From Ignavibacteria bacterium RIFOXYB12_FULL_35_14 (GTDB taxonomy: Bacteria; Bacteroidota; Ignavibacteria; Ignavibacteriales; Ignavibacteriaceae), in the NCBI GenBank assembly GCA_001803045.1, contig MHAR01000014.1, forward strand, positions 1 through 64,000: a stretch of 64,000 bases of DNA, read 5' to 3'. Below, piece after piece: positions 27,638 through 36,132 of the stretch. The notes under the pieces were generated by a model. The model was not told the DNA's origin, did no database searches, and worked only from the letters and a program-made list of their open reading frames with translations. Within the stretch, counting starts at the first letter, position 1, and every line of letters starts with the position of its first letter. Both the position numbers and the translations under genes were made by a program.

Positions 27638-28180
27638 ATGGCTTATTTAACTTTTGATTACCTCAATCAAAGAAGTGGAATCCTTAAAGAAGCATTTGAA
27701 AATAGATCGATGTATAACTTCGACGACTTTGAGCAAAATAGGGTCTTTTTATCGCATAGGCATAGAGACATAGACATTGTTAAAAATGTGATAGGGTTTT
27801 TACAAGAACTTGGGGGGACAATTTATGTTGATTATTTAGATGATGTATTACCAGATAAAACCAATTTTGAAACTGCTGCCATTTTAAGAAACCGGATAGA
27901 TTCGTGTGCAAAGTTTATTCTGCTAGCCTCCCCAAATAGTAGTGAATCCAAATGGATTCCATGGGAATTAGGTATAGGTGATAGAAAGGGATTAAACAAT
28001 GTAGCGATTCTTCCTCTTGTTGAAAACAGAGATAATTGGAAAGAAAGAGAGTATTATCAAATCTATGGTTCGATTCAAATATCTCAGCAGGGTAATTGGT
28101 GTTTTTTTACACCACAAAAAAGTAAAGGTATCAAACTTACTGAATGGTTAACCAATAGTTCATTATTATTAGAAGGATAA
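27638..28180 (+). CDS. TIR-domain protein
   Basis: 180 residues; GGAG six to eight nt before the ATG. After a 30-residue lead the TIR fold is clear: RVFLSHRHRDIDIVKNVIGFLQELGGTIYVDY (first strand and helix), CAKFILLASPNSSESKWIPWELGIGDR with Glu110 in the WxxWE position used for NAD cleavage, and VAILPLV. Likely an NAD-hydrolysing or signalling enzyme. It ends 5 nt before livK and its end carries livK's AAGGAT ribosome site. Confidence 0.8.
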   Translation: MAYLTFDYLNQRSGILKEAFENRSMYNFDDFEQNRVFLSHRHRDIDIVKNVIGFLQELGGTIYVDYLDDVLPDKTNFETAAILRNRIDSCAKFILLASPNSSESKWIPWELGIGDRKGLNNVAILPLVENRDNWKEREYYQIYGSIQISQQGNWCFFTPQKSKGIKLTEWLTNSSLLLEG

Positions 28181-28185
28181 ATAAA

Positions 28186-29316
28186 ATGAAAAGAAAAATA
28201 ATTATTCCAGTAATATTCATTTTGATAATTGTAACTGTTTTAATTCTTTTCCTAAATAAAGAAAAGGTGAATACAATTACAATTGGTGCAGCAATGCCTT
28301 TATCAGGTGATGGAGCCATCTACGGAGTGCCACAGCGCAATGCTGCCGAATTGGCTATCGAAGAGATTAATGCAAAAGGTGGATTGCTAGGGCAAAAAGT
28401 TATTCTTGATGCTCAAGACGATCAAGCAAATCCTACTCTGGCAGTTAACGTAGCAAGATACTTTGTTTCTAATAAAAATGTTGTTGGTGTTATTGGTTTT
28501 CCTAATAGTGGAAATGCAATTGCTGCTGCAAAAATCTTTAATGAAAATAATATGCCTTATGTCGCCAGTTCGCCTACGAATCCGATACTGACCCAATTAG
28601 GTTATAAAAATGTATTTAGGTTTGCCCCTACAGATGATATGCAAGGAATATCGGATGCTGAATTTATTCATAATAAGCTTGGTATAAATCATTTGGTTAT
28701 TCTGAATGACAACCAAGCTTATGGTAATGGGTTGGCTACACAAGTAAAAAATCATTTTGAGAAATTAGGGGGAAAAATCTTACTCTTTGATAACATTGTT
28801 GCTGCTCAAAAAGACTATAGAAATATTTTAACAAAGGTAAAAACATTAAAACCGAAAGTTGTTTTTTTTGGTGGTATGCTCGAGGAAGGTGCAAAACTTG
28901 TAAAGCAAGCTGAGGAGATAGGGCTAAAAACGAATTTTGTTTTCGGCGATGGTTGCTTTGATGAAAAGTTTAAAGAGCTATCAGGAACAGATTGTAAAAA
29001 TGTATTCATCAGCTTTCTTGCCCCCCCTTGGGATGAAATTCCAACGGCTAAACAATTTGTTGAAAAGTATAAATCAAAGTATGGACATGATGTTCCTCCT
29101 TTTGCTCCTTATGGATACGATGCAATTTTCGTATTATCAGAAGCTATAGAAAAAAGCAAATCAATGAATAAAGGAGAAATAATAAATCAATTAAGACAAA
29201 ATAATTTTAAAACTGATGGAATTACTGGGATTATCGAATTTGATGAAAATGGTCAATCATTGAAAAAAGCTTTTTATTTTTATGGCTTTAAAGAGAACTT
29301 CCTTAAACTTTATTAG
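28186..29316 (+). CDS. livK: Branched-chain amino-acid ABC transporter substrate-binding protein
   Basis: 376 residues. N-terminal membrane anchor (5-24) without a lipobox Cys, then a type I periplasmic binding fold: ITIGAAMPLSGDGAIYGVPQRNAAELAIEEINAKGGLLGQ, VVGVIGFPNSGNAIAAAKIF, PYVASSPTNP, YGNGLATQVKNHFEKLGG, GYDAIFVLSEAIEKS. It would capture leucine/isoleucine/valine-like amino acids and deliver them to LivHM. The rest of the operon lies 5-12 kb away behind insertions: livH' 33790, livH 36133, livM 38599, livG 39518, livF 40328. Confidence 0.9.
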   Translation: MKRKIIIPVIFILIIVTVLILFLNKEKVNTITIGAAMPLSGDGAIYGVPQRNAAELAIEEINAKGGLLGQKVILDAQDDQANPTLAVNVARYFVSNKNVVGVIGFPNSGNAIAAAKIFNENNMPYVASSPTNPILTQLGYKNVFRFAPTDDMQGISDAEFIHNKLGINHLVILNDNQAYGNGLATQVKNHFEKLGGKILLFDNIVAAQKDYRNILTKVKTLKPKVVFFGGMLEEGAKLVKQAEEIGLKTNFVFGDGCFDEKFKELSGTDCKNVFISFLAPPWDEIPTAKQFVEKYKSKYGHDVPPFAPYGYDAIFVLSEAIEKSKSMNKGEIINQLRQNNFKTDGITGIIEFDENGQSLKKAFYFYGFKENFLKLY

Positions 29317-29328
29317 AGAGATAAGTAC

Positions 29329-31299
29329 GTGCCAGAAGAATCGAATTCAAATCCGGATTTAAGTAAAAAAAATTATGTTACGAATAAAGATAATCCAAAA
29401 TTTTCAAATGCAGGTCAAACTTTTGTTATTAGACCTTGGACCGACAATTCATTTATCAGTGAAGAATTTAGAAAGAAATGGGAGGAAGAATTAGGTTTAC
29501 CCCAAATTGATGAGTATAATTATTTACTTCAAGGGGAGCCTCTATATACTGAACTCATTGAAAAAATATCTAATGCCTCAATTATAATAATTGATCTGAG
29601 TTGGGGATTAACAAATGTATATTTTGAATATGGTATTGCCCTAACTCTTAAAAAACCAATAATTATTTTTAACAGAAACCAAGAACAAAATTCTAATCTG
29701 TTAAAAACTTTGCTTGATGAAATATCCAAAATGAAAGATGAGTTGTATAAAGATAAATTTACAGAGATAACAAAAAGATATTTCGGAATGGGAAGCGATG
29801 TTGCGGGTATTATTACTTTAAACAATTTTTCACAGTTGGAAAAACAAGTAACTAAAACTATCAAAAGCATTACAAAAAAGCCTCAATACAGCAGCATAAA
29901 CGAATTTCAATTAGAAGAGTATCTGAAAGTAGTACAAGAATCAAAAGAGTACGATAAAATAACTCTATATTTCAATTATATGGCTAATGATAAAATTGTT
30001 GAAGATCTTTATAATAAATATTTGGAAAAACTTATTGAAAACAATCAACTTACTATTGACAAATGTTATGTGCATTTTGAAATTGATTTAATAGATGATA
30101 ATACGTTAGCTAACTCCTCTAAAGAAATTGAAATTCCAATTTATGAAGACTTTTTTAAAAAACTTATTTATAAAGATCAATTCGATTTTTATCTAACTAT
30201 ACATAATCTAAAATGTAGGTTATTATTAATTGGTAAAGATTTCATTTTCCATTTTATTGATAATGGGCAATATATTTTTGAAAAATTGACTAATACTAAT
30301 AAAACAGATAGTCTTAGGAATATTCTAGATGGTTCTTCAGTAAGAGTAGATACTTTTACTATTTTGAAATCATTAATTAAAATAAAAGATCATCTAAACA
30401 TCAATAATATCAAAATCATTGACAAAAAGGGTTTCTCCTTTTATACTTATTCGGGTTTATGGTTTACTCCGCAAATAGATATTCTTAATTGCTTTACTAG
30501 TATTAACTCAGAAGTAGCAAAATTAAAAAACATTATTGATGATCATGTTACTTACAATTTTGAAAAGTTTTTTTTTGAATATAAGGAGCACGTTAAATTA
30601 ATCATCGCCGTTTGGCCATTATCATTTAGCAGCATTTCTTTAGGAACGAACCAGAATGTAAGGAATTGGATAAGTACGTCGAAAATATGGTATAAGAAAA
30701 AAACGACAGAAAAAACTAAAGAAAATTTAATAAGAAGATATTTTATAGTCCCACCCAAATACTCGATTCTTAATTTAGATGAAGAAAGGATAATGATCGA
30801 TATTAGTAAAAATGAAAACATGGAATATTTAAAATTAATATTGCGATTCTTTTATGATGATTTTAAGTATCAAGAATGTCCTTATCTTGATCATTGTTAT
30901 GTACTTTTACAAAGTAAAGAGTTGTTGATTGATATATTTGGTGAAGTATCGCAAATATTTGATTTAAATACTATATTATTTTCTCAAAATAATTATGATG
31001 ATTTATACCATGACAATTATTATAAACTACCAAGCAAAGGCATTATTCAAACAGAATTACCCATTCCAATAGATGCAACGCAACAAGAAATATTCAATCT
31101 ACATTATTCTTTTGTATCGCGAAATCAAAACGGAAATTTAGAAATAAAAAAGACTGTCAAACATTTAATGCAATTAGAATTATATAGATTGAGCCCTAAT
31201 AAGAAATTTGATACTTTTAATTTTATTCCTCTTGAATTATTTCTCAAAACAATAAAATCTTGTCTAGATAATAATGAAAATTTTATTTATCCAACCTAA
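29329..31299 (+). CDS. Large protein with N-terminal deoxyribosyltransferase/TIR-like domain
   Basis: 656 residues, GTG start behind TTAGAGAG, 12 nt after livK. Residues about 25-115 read as a nucleoside 2-deoxyribosyltransferase/TIR-like Rossmann domain: GQTFVIRPWTDN, LYTELIEKISNASIIIIDLSW and NVYFEYGIALTLKKPIIIF, with Glu100 at the catalytic position. Residues about 170-656 match nothing I know: mixed alpha/beta, rich in Lys, Asn, Ile and Phe, with no membrane segment. The DNA is far more AT-rich than the flanks (about 22% GC in the stretch 30001-30060). Its last 26 nt overlap the start of a radical-SAM gene, so the three genes are translationally coupled. Confidence 0.6.
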   Translation: MPEESNSNPDLSKKNYVTNKDNPKFSNAGQTFVIRPWTDNSFISEEFRKKWEEELGLPQIDEYNYLLQGEPLYTELIEKISNASIIIIDLSWGLTNVYFEYGIALTLKKPIIIFNRNQEQNSNLLKTLLDEISKMKDELYKDKFTEITKRYFGMGSDVAGIITLNNFSQLEKQVTKTIKSITKKPQYSSINEFQLEEYLKVVQESKEYDKITLYFNYMANDKIVEDLYNKYLEKLIENNQLTIDKCYVHFEIDLIDDNTLANSSKEIEIPIYEDFFKKLIYKDQFDFYLTIHNLKCRLLLIGKDFIFHFIDNGQYIFEKLTNTNKTDSLRNILDGSSVRVDTFTILKSLIKIKDHLNINNIKIIDKKGFSFYTYSGLWFTPQIDILNCFTSINSEVAKLKNIIDDHVTYNFEKFFFEYKEHVKLIIAVWPLSFSSISLGTNQNVRNWISTSKIWYKKKTTEKTKENLIRRYFIVPPKYSILNLDEERIMIDISKNENMEYLKLILRFFYDDFKYQECPYLDHCYVLLQSKELLIDIFGEVSQIFDLNTILFSQNNYDDLYHDNYYKLPSKGIIQTELPIPIDATQQEIFNLHYSFVSRNQNGNLEIKKTVKHLMQLELYRLSPNKKFDTFNFIPLELFLKTIKSCLDNNENFIYPT

Positions 31300-32734
31300 G
31301 TCTATTAATCGAGTAATTGAAAATGCAAATCATATTTATAACTTTGAACCATTAGGTATATACTACTTAGCGTCTTTAATGCTTGCAGAATATGAAATTG
31401 ATTTTTTAGATTTAATAAATGAAAGTACAGATTTAGGTGAGTCTGAGATTGTTTCAAATAAAATAAAACACTTCAATCCAGGGATAATTGTATTTTCTGC
31501 TCTCACATCAGTAAGAACATCATCAATAAATAAATCTTGTAAATTAATTAAGAATATTAATAGTGATATAATTACAATTGTTGGCGGTCCTCATGCATTT
31601 CTAATGCCAAATGATTTCAATAATGATTTTATTGATTTTTTAGTAACTAAAAATTCTATTCCTTTTTTTGTACAAATAATTTCTATGCTTTCCAAAGGAT
31701 TCTCCGTTCAACAAGTGAAAGAAACAATTACTGGTTCGTGTCTTCTGGAAAAATCAAAACTTAAGGAACTACCAATACCTCATCGAGAAATAGGTGTTAG
31801 ATATAAAAGCAAGTACTCAATTGCTATAGGTAAACCAGGTATACAGAAAATAAAGGAACCGATCAGTTCAATAAAGACATCTTCGGGTTGTCCATTCAGA
31901 TGCAATTTCTGTTGTCTATGGCAATTATATCCTAAATATGAAAAAAGGGAAGTGGATCCAATAATAGATGAATTGAAAATTATTGAAACAGATTATGTTT
32001 TTTTTGCAGATGATGAATCAATGATCGATATGAATTTTATGAATCAATTGGCTGATAAAATAATTGAGAACAATATTTCAAAAAAATATGTAATGTATTC
32101 TAGGGTTGATTCTATCGTTAGAAATGAAAAGATTATTGAAAAATGGGCTCAAGTTGGATTTACTCAAATATGGTTAGGTTTAGAAGGATGTACGGATTTA
32201 CAATTAAAAAGGTATGAAAAGAAAAATCACATTTTCGATCAAGAAAAAGCAATTAAGATAGCCAGAAAATATAATATTAGTGTTCACGCTACAGCCTTAG
32301 TCGACTATACATTTTCAAAAAGTGATTTCAATCGTATGTTGGATTATACTAAAAATCATTTAGGACTCACCTCTTGCCATTTTTTTATTTTAACACCATT
32401 CAGGGGAACAAAGTATCATAGTGAATTGATCAAATCACAACCCGAATTATTTTTAACCCACAATCCGGATCATTATTCAATTAGACAATCCGTATTAAAA
32501 CCTGAAAAAATGAGTATAGATGAATTCCATTTTGAATATGCAGAACTTCAAAGAAAATTCAATAGTGATACGATTCCATTTGAGTGTAATTCTTTTGAAA
32601 AAAAGGAATATGAAGATGAATTTAAAGAGTTAAAAAAAATGAATATGCCTCTTTATGAAAACATCTTAAATTCTCATCTAGAATATGAAACAACTTCCGC
32701 GAATAATCTGATTACTGAATATGCACTATATTGA
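31274..32734 (+). CDS. Radical-SAM protein with N-terminal B12-binding-like domain
   Basis: 486 residues. The first 170 resemble a cobalamin-binding domain of the B12-radical-SAM class (MKILFIQPKS ... PLGIYYLASLM ... IIVFSALTSVRT ... IVGGPHAFL), though the classic DxHxxG Co-ligand motif is not seen. The radical-SAM core follows with Cys206-x3-Cys210-x2-Cys213 (SGCPFRCNFC), FFADDESMID, and GLEGCTDLQLKRYEKK. It should cut SAM to a 5'-deoxyadenosyl radical; substrate unknown. It overlaps both neighbours (26 and 14 nt). Confidence 0.8.
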   Translation: MKILFIQPKSINRVIENANHIYNFEPLGIYYLASLMLAEYEIDFLDLINESTDLGESEIVSNKIKHFNPGIIVFSALTSVRTSSINKSCKLIKNINSDIITIVGGPHAFLMPNDFNNDFIDFLVTKNSIPFFVQIISMLSKGFSVQQVKETITGSCLLEKSKLKELPIPHREIGVRYKSKYSIAIGKPGIQKIKEPISSIKTSSGCPFRCNFCCLWQLYPKYEKREVDPIIDELKIIETDYVFFADDESMIDMNFMNQLADKIIENNISKKYVMYSRVDSIVRNEKIIEKWAQVGFTQIWLGLEGCTDLQLKRYEKKNHIFDQEKAIKIARKYNISVHATALVDYTFSKSDFNRMLDYTKNHLGLTSCHFFILTPFRGTKYHSELIKSQPELFLTHNPDHYSIRQSVLKPEKMSIDEFHFEYAELQRKFNSDTIPFECNSFEKKEYEDEFKELKKMNMPLYENILNSHLEYETTSANNLITEYALY

Positions 32735-33776
32735 ACATTATGAAATTCGTCAAAAATCTGAACTATTGAAAGATAAATATGAGTTTGGTTACCATGGTGG
32801 CACATTTAACGATAGTGATATTAAAGAAGCTCTAATTAAAGGTTATCCATTAACGCTTGACATTGCAATACCCGGTAAATGCTTAAATGATTGTGTCTAT
32901 TGCGGCTATTATGAAGTGAACTCAAACAACAAATTAAAATATGAAGAAATAAAAAATATTTTTAAAAATTTTGGAAAACTCGGCGGTAAAAGTATAAAGA
33001 TTTTAGGTGAAGGAGAGCCTCTTTTAAGAAAAGATATCATTTCAGTTTTAGAAGAAATCATTAATAATGGTCTTATTCCGGTTTTATTTACTTCAGGCGA
33101 TGTTCTTGGTGACGAGTCTCTCTGTACGAAAATACACGGTATCTCCAATGTTCAATTAATCCAAAAATTAAATGCGCTAAAATGTACTATAGTGATTAAA
33201 TATGAAGCTCAGGGGATTAAACAAGATTTAATAGTTAATAAGTTCGGCTATACTGAAAAACGTGATAGAGCTCTCGATCTATTAATGAGATATGGTTTTA
33301 ATGAAGAAAGAACTACTAGACTTGGATTCGGAATAGTACTTTTAAGAGATAATTACTTAGATGTTCCTTTAATATTTAATTTTGCCTTACAGCATAACAT
33401 ATATCCATTAGTCTGTCCATTGATGCCTATCGGTAAAATGAAATCTATAAATAATCGGGAATGCTTATCACCAACAAAAAATGAAATACGGGAGCTCAAA
33501 GCAAATCTTTGTAATTGTAAAAAAGCAAATGGATATGATAATTCATACGAATCTGATTTCCCGGGTGGAAAACCATGTGATATATCAAGAACTGGTTTCT
33601 ATATCGATGATATCGGCAATGCCTTTGTATGTGAATCAGATGACTTTGTTGGAAATGTGCGCGATTTTTCTTTGAAAGAAATTTGGGATCAAATCAATGT
33701 GAGAAAATGGAAAAAATATGGTAATGCAAGAAATTTAGGTTTATGTTTCCCCAAACGAAAAGCACAAATTATTTGA
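32721..33776 (+). CDS. Radical-SAM protein with SPASM-like C-terminus
   Basis: 351 residues. The radical-SAM cluster site is Cys54-x3-Cys58-x2-Cys61 (GKCLNDCVYCGYYE), followed by a GEGEPLLRKDI strand typical of the SAM-binding region. The C-terminal 100 residues have several Cys (NLCNCKKA, GGKPCDIS, AFVCESDD, LGLCFP) and FYIDDIGNAFVCESDD..GNVRDFSLKEIWD, resembling SPASM/Twitch auxiliary-cluster domains of peptide- or sugar-modifying enzymes. It is the third gene of the coupled AT-rich trio and ends 13 nt before the truncated livH. Confidence 0.8.
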   Translation: MHYIEHYEIRQKSELLKDKYEFGYHGGTFNDSDIKEALIKGYPLTLDIAIPGKCLNDCVYCGYYEVNSNNKLKYEEIKNIFKNFGKLGGKSIKILGEGEPLLRKDIISVLEEIINNGLIPVLFTSGDVLGDESLCTKIHGISNVQLIQKLNALKCTIVIKYEAQGIKQDLIVNKFGYTEKRDRALDLLMRYGFNEERTTRLGFGIVLLRDNYLDVPLIFNFALQHNIYPLVCPLMPIGKMKSINNRECLSPTKNEIRELKANLCNCKKANGYDNSYESDFPGGKPCDISRTGFYIDDIGNAFVCESDDFVGNVRDFSLKEIWDQINVRKWKKYGNARNLGLCFPKRKAQII

Positions 33777-33789
33777 TGATCATGTTATA

Positions 33790-34164
33790 ATGACAATACA
33801 ATTATTTTTCAACGGCCTCATCACTTTTTCGATCTACATTATTCTTGCCATTGGTTTTGACATCATTTATAGAGTAAATAAGTTTTTCCACTTCGCCCAC
33901 GCAGTAGTTTTCACATCCGGGGCTTACTTTACTTTTTTATTTATTCAAATATTGGGATGGTCTTATTACACAGCAATTCCTGCAGCAATACTAGTTGCAT
34001 GTTTGATTGGATGTATGACTGAATGGTTTATTTATAAGCCACTAAGGCAAAGGAAATCTTCTGCAATTGTTTTGCTGCTTGCTTCACTCGGTATTTATAT
34101 TGTTCTTCAAAACTTAATTTCGCTTTTCTTTGGGGATGATACAAAATCCATCCGCACCAGGTAA
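33790..34164 (+). pseudogene. livH: Truncated livH permease copy
   Basis: 124 residues covering only the first three or so membrane helices of LivH. It matches the intact copy at 36133 (FFHFAHAVVFT.GAYFTFLF, ASLGIYIVLQNLISLFFGD) up to IRT, then the sequence departs at about 34158 into a TAA stop and the GGATACTGG repeat. About 165 residues of the permease are missing, so it cannot form a transporter subunit. The divergence from the intact copy is too large for a recent duplication. Confidence 0.85.
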
Positions 34165-34332
34165 GCTGGATACTGGATTCTTGATACTAGAGATGGTTAC
34201 TTGTCCGCCCCTGGAGGACTGCTTGCCACTATGTGGAATACTTGATTTCAACCTTCGGTTGATAAACTGCCTGACACTATGTGGGATATTGGTAGCTGGT
34301 AGAAACCCGAGACTATAATCCAGGGACAAGCA
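34165..34332. repeat. Junction repeat block after truncated livH
   Basis: Begins with GCTGGATACTGGATTCTTGAT (first words of the CCAGTATCC family, here reversed), then an inverted pair CTTGTCCgcccCTGGA (34200-34215)/TCCAGGGACAAG (34319-34330). Between these lie two reverse-strand copies of the CCCACATAGTGGCAGG word (34221-34240 and 34267-34288) and a CAACC/GGTTG hairpin. Non-coding; the gap to abiEi also holds two operators. Confidence 0.7.
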
Positions 34333-34373
34333 ACAATTAGTTCAAAACTAAATCTTTGGTTTTTTATTGAATA

Positions 34374-34392
34374 TGTGAGTTATAATCTCACA
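34374..34392. promoter_or_regulatory. Operator candidate 1 for AbiEi
   Basis: Palindrome TGTGAGTTATAATCTCACA. A second, nearly identical site lies 74 nt downstream. AbiEi-type antitoxins are known to repress their own promoters by binding upstream repeats, which fits this placement. Confidence 0.6.
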
Positions 34393-34447
34393 ATTTCCGT
34401 ATATTGAATTATTAGGGATTTTATTTCATACTATTTTATAGTAATAT

Positions 34448-34466
34448 TGTGAGTTATAAAATCACA
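34448..34466. promoter_or_regulatory. Operator candidate 2 for AbiEi
   Basis: TGTGAGTTATAAAATCACA differs from site 1 at only two or three positions and ends 8 nt before the abiEi start, where bound protein would block transcription or translation. Confidence 0.6.
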
Positions 34467-34474
34467 TTTAAGAT

Positions 34475-35290
34475 ATGAACAAGCATATATCGTACAGATC
34501 TTCTGAGCTTCTAACTTCGCTGCTGCAAAATGGTAAATCATTTTTTACGTTGGCCGAAGCGGGTAAAATTCTTAGTAAAAGTGATCCGGCTGCAGTCCGC
34601 AGGTTAGTAAGCGATATGACAAAAAGAGGATTGATACTGAGAATAAAAGACGGACTTTATACAATAATTCCTTATGAAAAGGATGCCGAAAACTTTTGCC
34701 CCGACTGGCATCTTACTGCTGAAGCTCTTGTGCAGCCGCAAAAGTATTATATAGGATTTTACAGTGCACTGGATATACACGGCTTAATTACGCAGCCATC
34801 ATTAATCGAACAGGTTGTAACCGAAAAGCAAGTAGTTCCCAAATACAGAACAATAAAGAAAGTAAGATTTGAGTTTATAACAATGGGCAAACGTTTCTTC
34901 GGCTGCGATAAAACATGGATTGATGATTTTAATAAAGTTTATTGCAGCGATCTGGAAAAAACTATTCTAGATTGCGTGTACTTACCCGGTAAGGCAAACG
35001 GTGTTGCGGAAATTATTAAGGCAATAAATAAAAGCATAAGCAAAATAAACGAGGAAAAGCTGATAGCTTACCTCAACAAATTTGAGTCTCAAGCTGTAAC
35101 CAAAAGATTGGGATTTATTTTAGAAAACATGAATGAACTGAAAGACGTGAGAGAAAAAATAAACAATGAGATCAGCAGTTCATATACTCTATTGGATTCA
35201 TCGCTGCCTAAAAAGGGCAAGCATAATGCTCGCTGGAAGATAATAGATAATGTCGGAATTGATTCTGCACTAAAATCTGTAATGACTTAA
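34475..35290 (+). CDS. abiEi: AbiEi-family antitoxin/transcriptional repressor
   Basis: 271 residues. The N-terminal winged helix (about 8-65: SELLTSLLQNGKSFFTLAEAGKIL ... VRRLVSDMTKRGLILRIKDGLYTI) is followed by the AbiEi-type middle (YYIGFYSALDIHGLITQPS) and C-terminal antitoxin domain (DLEKTILDCVYLPGKANGV). It should bind its own promoter and neutralise the nucleotidyltransferase toxin encoded next (2 nt gap). AbiE systems are type IV toxin-antitoxins that abort phage infection. The pair is inserted between two livH copies. Confidence 0.88.
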   Translation: MNKHISYRSSELLTSLLQNGKSFFTLAEAGKILSKSDPAAVRRLVSDMTKRGLILRIKDGLYTIIPYEKDAENFCPDWHLTAEALVQPQKYYIGFYSALDIHGLITQPSLIEQVVTEKQVVPKYRTIKKVRFEFITMGKRFFGCDKTWIDDFNKVYCSDLEKTILDCVYLPGKANGVAEIIKAINKSISKINEEKLIAYLNKFESQAVTKRLGFILENMNELKDVREKINNEISSSYTLLDSSLPKKGKHNARWKIIDNVGIDSALKSVMT

Positions 35291-35292
35291 TT

Positions 35293-36108
35293 ATGATCAC
35301 ACCGGGAGAGATACAGCAAATAGCTGGCAGTTTGGGTCTCAGAGCTACCCAAATAGAAAAAGACTATATTATCGGGTGGGTATTAAAAGGAATTTCGAGC
35401 AATGAATATCTTAAGAAACGGTTGCTTTTCAAGGGAGGAACAGCTTTAAGAAAAATATATTTTCATGGTTATCGTTTATCCGAAGACCTTGATTTTACCT
35501 ATGCTGGTGATGATTACAGCACAAAAGAAATTAAAAAGCATTTTGAAGAATTAATTGTCTTATTGAAAGAAGAAGCACGGATTACTTTAAATATCCAGGA
35601 CGAAATAGTTCATCAAACCGGCAATTATAATTTCTATCTGGGTTACACAGGTCCTCTTGGCGGGACAAGAGCAAATAAAAGCATAAAAGTAGATATTGCT
35701 AATGATGAATTGCTCTGTGACGATCCGATTGAGAAAAATGTTAACAATGAATACTCTGATTTAAAAGAGGAGTTTAGTATTTTTTGTTATACGCTTGGAG
35801 AAATCATTACCGAGAAAATGAGATCCCTTATGCAAAGAACATTTCCGCGAGATGTTTATGATATCTGGTATTTGTTTGAAATAAAAAATGAAAATATTGA
35901 AGATTATGTTTTTAATTTCAATAAAAAAACGGAGTTTAAGAAATTAAATCCGCATGATTTTCTAAGCACTGTTCGAAATAAAAAAGATACATTTAAACAC
36001 CAGTGGAACGAACATTTGGTTAACCAGATAAGTGAAGTACCCGACTTTGAGGAAGTCTGGAGAGGATTAGGTAAACACTGGAGAAAATTTGAGCGTCTTC
36101 AAAAATGA
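35293..36108 (+). CDS. abiEii: AbiEii nucleotidyltransferase toxin
   Basis: 271 residues. DUF1814-type nucleotidyltransferase: an N-terminal QIEKDYIIGWVLK helix, the motif FKGGTALRKIYF, and the metal-binding SEDLDFTY. It should transfer nucleotides to an RNA target and arrest growth when AbiEi is lost. The end (DVYDIWYLFEIKN) is also typical. It stops 24 nt before the intact livH; no repeat block is seen at that junction. Confidence 0.9.
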   Translation: MITPGEIQQIAGSLGLRATQIEKDYIIGWVLKGISSNEYLKKRLLFKGGTALRKIYFHGYRLSEDLDFTYAGDDYSTKEIKKHFEELIVLLKEEARITLNIQDEIVHQTGNYNFYLGYTGPLGGTRANKSIKVDIANDELLCDDPIEKNVNNEYSDLKEEFSIFCYTLGEIITEKMRSLMQRTFPRDVYDIWYLFEIKNENIEDYVFNFNKKTEFKKLNPHDFLSTVRNKKDTFKHQWNEHLVNQISEVPDFEEVWRGLGKHWRKFERLQK

Positions 36109-36132
36109 AGCAAAGAAGATTTAGCAGTTGAA

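Noticed and set aside
31274-33776. RiPP (modified peptide) cluster
   Set aside because: Two radical-SAM genes alone suggested it, but I found no short precursor-peptide gene and no leader-binding domain; the genes overlap too tightly to hide one between them.
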